6,194 bases of DNA, taken from contig JAEZGI010000076.1 of the NCBI GenBank assembly GCA_023416995.1, positions 1-6,194 of the forward strand, written 5' to 3'. The notes under the pieces are model-generated. The model did not search any database. It had not been told where the DNA came from and saw nothing but the letters and a program-made list of their open reading frames with translations. Positions 5,501 to 6,194 of the stretch are shown piece by piece (the stretch's first letter is position 1; each line of letters opens with the position of its first letter). The position numbers and the translations under genes are program-made. Origin of the DNA: Bacteroidota bacterium. Its GTDB lineage: Bacteria; Bacteroidota; Bacteroidia; Chitinophagales; Chitinophagaceae.

Positions 5501-6194
5501 TGTTTCCCTTTTACTTTATCGAACTGGTAAGTATAAGGTGATAATTCTTTTACATCGCCAACAGAAGTCTTAATGACGAGTTCGCGGTTGCGGACAGAAA
5601 GTTTATCAGCGCCTTCAAACTTCATCACGATATTATCAACCGAGCCGCCCGGATGAACGATAAAATCATACTTCAGTTGACTGTTCTCCGAATAATACCG
5701 CACATCGATATTCGGGTATATATTTTTATACAAAACCGCCTGGAAGATCTTCACGTTGGATTTCCATTTGGTTGAATCGTTCCCGATAAAATAGTTGTTA
5801 TAAGTAGCCAACGCCTTATCAGGGATGATAAGCGGATTTGCATTGGCACCAACAAACTCTACAGTATATGCATGTGAGCGGACTTTCCCGTTTGAAGCAG
5901 GGGTTGTGCCGCGGGGCGGGAGGGCAGGGCGGCTGCTGTCCGGCTCCCAGGGTTTATGCGTGCCATGCTCAGTTCCTTTGGTAGTATGATGGTGGCTGTT
6001 AAGTGCACGGCGTAGATCTTCTTCATGATGAAGCACCACTTTGAACCCGTTATTTTGGAGGTAGAAGGCACCTGCCGGCAACTCGCCTTTATATTTAACG
6101 CGGTTATCCCACTGCCCTTTGTTCTCAATAAAATCAAAAGTTGAAATGCCTGACTGCGCAGATAATCTCAGGGCCGAAATCAACAAAACGAACA
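2548..6194 (-). CDS. Large secreted T9SS cargo protein: DUF7948 + SBBP-like propeller + 4 PKD domains + type B sorting domain; extreme N-terminus outside window
   Basis: A cell-surface or secreted protein of more than 1,210 residues. The frame stays open to the window edge and reads FVLLISALRLSAQ before SGISTFDF, the end of a signal peptide. The start codon is therefore just outside the window; TTG 6186 is only a leucine in the signal sequence. With residue 1 at 6186, the order is as follows. DUF7948-like N-terminal domain, about 18-260 (FIENKGQW, YFIGNDSTKWKSNV, NIYPNIDVRYY, LKYDFIVHPGG). SBBP/beta-propeller repeats, about 262-705, seen as recurring GTYLGG / D-GN-Y-G / FP units. A Cys-containing link, about 716-775 (VIYQAICANCFGS, GCNLGAVK). 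Four PKD domains, about 782-1122. A T9SS type B C-terminal domain, about 1123-1212. Exact function is unknown; adhesion, gliding or polymer binding are possible. It is followed by a PorP/SprF-like gene, its probable secretion partner. No enzyme domain is visible. Confidence 0.9.
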   Translation of the reverse strand, partial: FVLLISALRLSAQSGISTFDFIENKGQWDNRVKYKGELPAGAFYLQNNGFKVVLHHEEDLRRALNSHHHTTKGTEHGTHKPWEPDSSRPALPPRGTTPASNGKVRSHAYTVEFVGANANPLIIPDKALATYNNYFIGNDSTKWKSNVKIFQAVLYKNIYPNIDVRYYSENSQLKYDFIVHPGGSVDNIVMKFEGADKLSVRNRELVIKTSVGDVKELSPYTYQFDKVKGKQTIECNYEIISKNTVRFRVKNHDRNATLIIDPTLIFSSFTGSRADEYGFTATPGPDGSLYSGGRVAGSGYVVTNGAFQMDFKGSSGGSRPAVDIGITRFSPDGTRRLYGTYLGGDANEYPHSLIADADGNLVILGRSYSGTSFPRTVDVIGTGGGADIIVSKLSADGTSLIGSILIGGSQNDGVNISDAQAGGGGSGANSLIRFYGDDSRSEVILDGAGNIYVAAQTQSGNFPVTGSAFQRNPGGGQDGVVLKIDPTCNSLVFASYLGGSKNDGAFAIGVRPATGDIFVAGSTESENFPGNKTGTIGPTPGKNIDGFVAIIANNGNTLIKSTYLGTVAADGVYGLKFDRLSIPYVMGITAGDWPVINATAFSPNSSQFVAKLQPDLSAYIYSSVFGTGTKSPNMSPVAFLVDRCENLYISGWGGWLENGPDPYRTAGVAGMPITPDAIKPVTDNRDMYFIVLKKDVSEVLYGTFFGQDGGEGEHVDGGTSRYDQEGVIYQAICANCFGSRSSQVTRPYPITPGAIAPVNGSEGCNLGAVKISFNFAGVAAGPKAFVGDAPDSSGCVPFAVTLRDTVRNAKQYIWDFGDGSPEVTTEDFAVNHVYNNVGNFRVRLIAIDSTSCNIRDTAYTTIIVRTDRADLAMNITKLPPCADLNYRFENVSVAPPGKPFGPTSFVWDFGDGSPRVPAGLGPVTHQYPAAGTYYARLVLVDTNYCNAPDSLTDTLRVSPLVKAQFTIPTPACAPYTAVFNNTSLAGETFFWDFGDGTTSTATNPVHFYPNVGSYRVKLVARDPNTCNLIDSTEHVINVNVKPTANFTSGPNPPEVNKPVIFTNLSTGGTRYKWLFGDGDSTVTTTMENVSHQYNSTGTFQACLVTYNQYGCTDTICKTVTAEIVPLLDVPNAFTPGRFGKNSVVRVEGFGISRMIFRIYNRWGQQVFESNDRRVGWDGNFNGKPQPMEVYAYVLDVEFTDGTRTRKTGDITLIR
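2551..2820 (-). other. T9SS type B (gliding-motility-type, CHU_C-like) C-terminal sorting domain within the large protein
   Basis: The last 90 or so residues carry the hallmarks of this signal: VPNAFTPG (1127-1134), FRIYNRWGQQVFES (1154-1167), GWDGNFNGKPQP (1173-1184), YAYVLDVEF and the final TRKTGDITLIR. In this family the domain directs passage through T9SS. Unlike type A domains it generally depends on a PorP/SprF-like partner, which is encoded immediately downstream here. Confidence 0.88.
2821..3843 (-). repeat. Four tandem PKD domains (protein-level repeat) within the large protein
   Basis: Four consecutive units of about 82-85 residues each carry the PKD core: WDFGDG at 812-817, 905-910 and 989-994, and WLFGDG at 1071-1076, each followed by an H-x-Y/F-...-G-x-[YF] strand such as VNHVYNNVGNFRVRL. 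Units 1-3 each have a cysteine pair bracketing the core (C793/C850, C879/C943, C970/C1024), likely disulfides outside the cell. Unit 4 lacks the first cysteine and has L for D in the core. The units are diverged at DNA level, so the array is old. PKD domains usually act as stiff extracellular spacers or carbohydrate/protein-binding modules. Confidence 0.85.

Noticed and set aside
6184..6186. TTG as the start codon of the large protein
   Set aside because: The frame continues upstream to the window edge with FVL, completing a signal-peptide core, so the real start lies outside the window.
1..6194. A new mobile element, defence system or CRISPR array
   Set aside because: There are no transposase, integrase, nuclease or phage-like proteins, no regularly spaced direct repeats and no terminal repeats. 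All long frames are explained by four recognisable genes.

Overview
The window looks like a chromosomal segment of a member of the Bacteroidota, most likely a Chitinophagia-type bacterium. The main reason is two type IX secretion (T9SS) proteins found essentially only in this phylum: a PorP/SprF-family outer-membrane protein, and a large surface protein ending in a gliding-motility-type (type B) sorting domain. Signal peptides ending in -SAQ and the lack of Shine-Dalgarno sequences near the starts agree. The taxon below phylum level is inference.

Layout: (1) 1-582, plus strand, is the C-terminal third or so of a sodium/solute symporter (SSS family) whose 5' end lies outside the window. (2) 646-1335, plus strand, is a Nudix-fold plus winged-helix transcription regulator of the NrtR/AraR type. 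Its Nudix box has lost the catalytic glutamates. With the symporter it looks like the end of a sugar-utilisation locus. (3) 1332-2435, minus strand, is a PorP/SprF-family protein. It converges on the regulator gene, and the two stop codons overlap by 4 bp. (4) 2548-6194, minus strand, is a very large secreted protein lacking only its extreme N-terminus at the window edge. It carries a DUF7948-type N-terminal domain, a beta-propeller-like SBBP repeat region, four PKD domains and a T9SS type B C-terminal sorting domain.

How the genes work together: genes 3 and 4 form a cargo-plus-transporter pair. The large protein crosses the outer membrane through T9SS, and the PorP/SprF-like protein probably helps secrete it or hold it on the surface, as SprF does for SprB. 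They are read in the order cargo then PorP, with a roughly 112-bp gap that holds two stem-loops but no clear terminator, so co-transcription is plausible. Genes 1 and 2 belong to a separate, metabolic unit read towards them.

The most interesting non-coding signal is a strong hairpin (1243-1272) inside the last 100 bp of the regulator's coding sequence. Its T-tract polarity suits termination of the opposite-strand PorP transcript, so the terminator of one operon appears to be embedded in the coding sequence of the convergent gene. I found no RNA genes, insertion sequences, CRISPR arrays or phage genes, and no clearly undescribed system.
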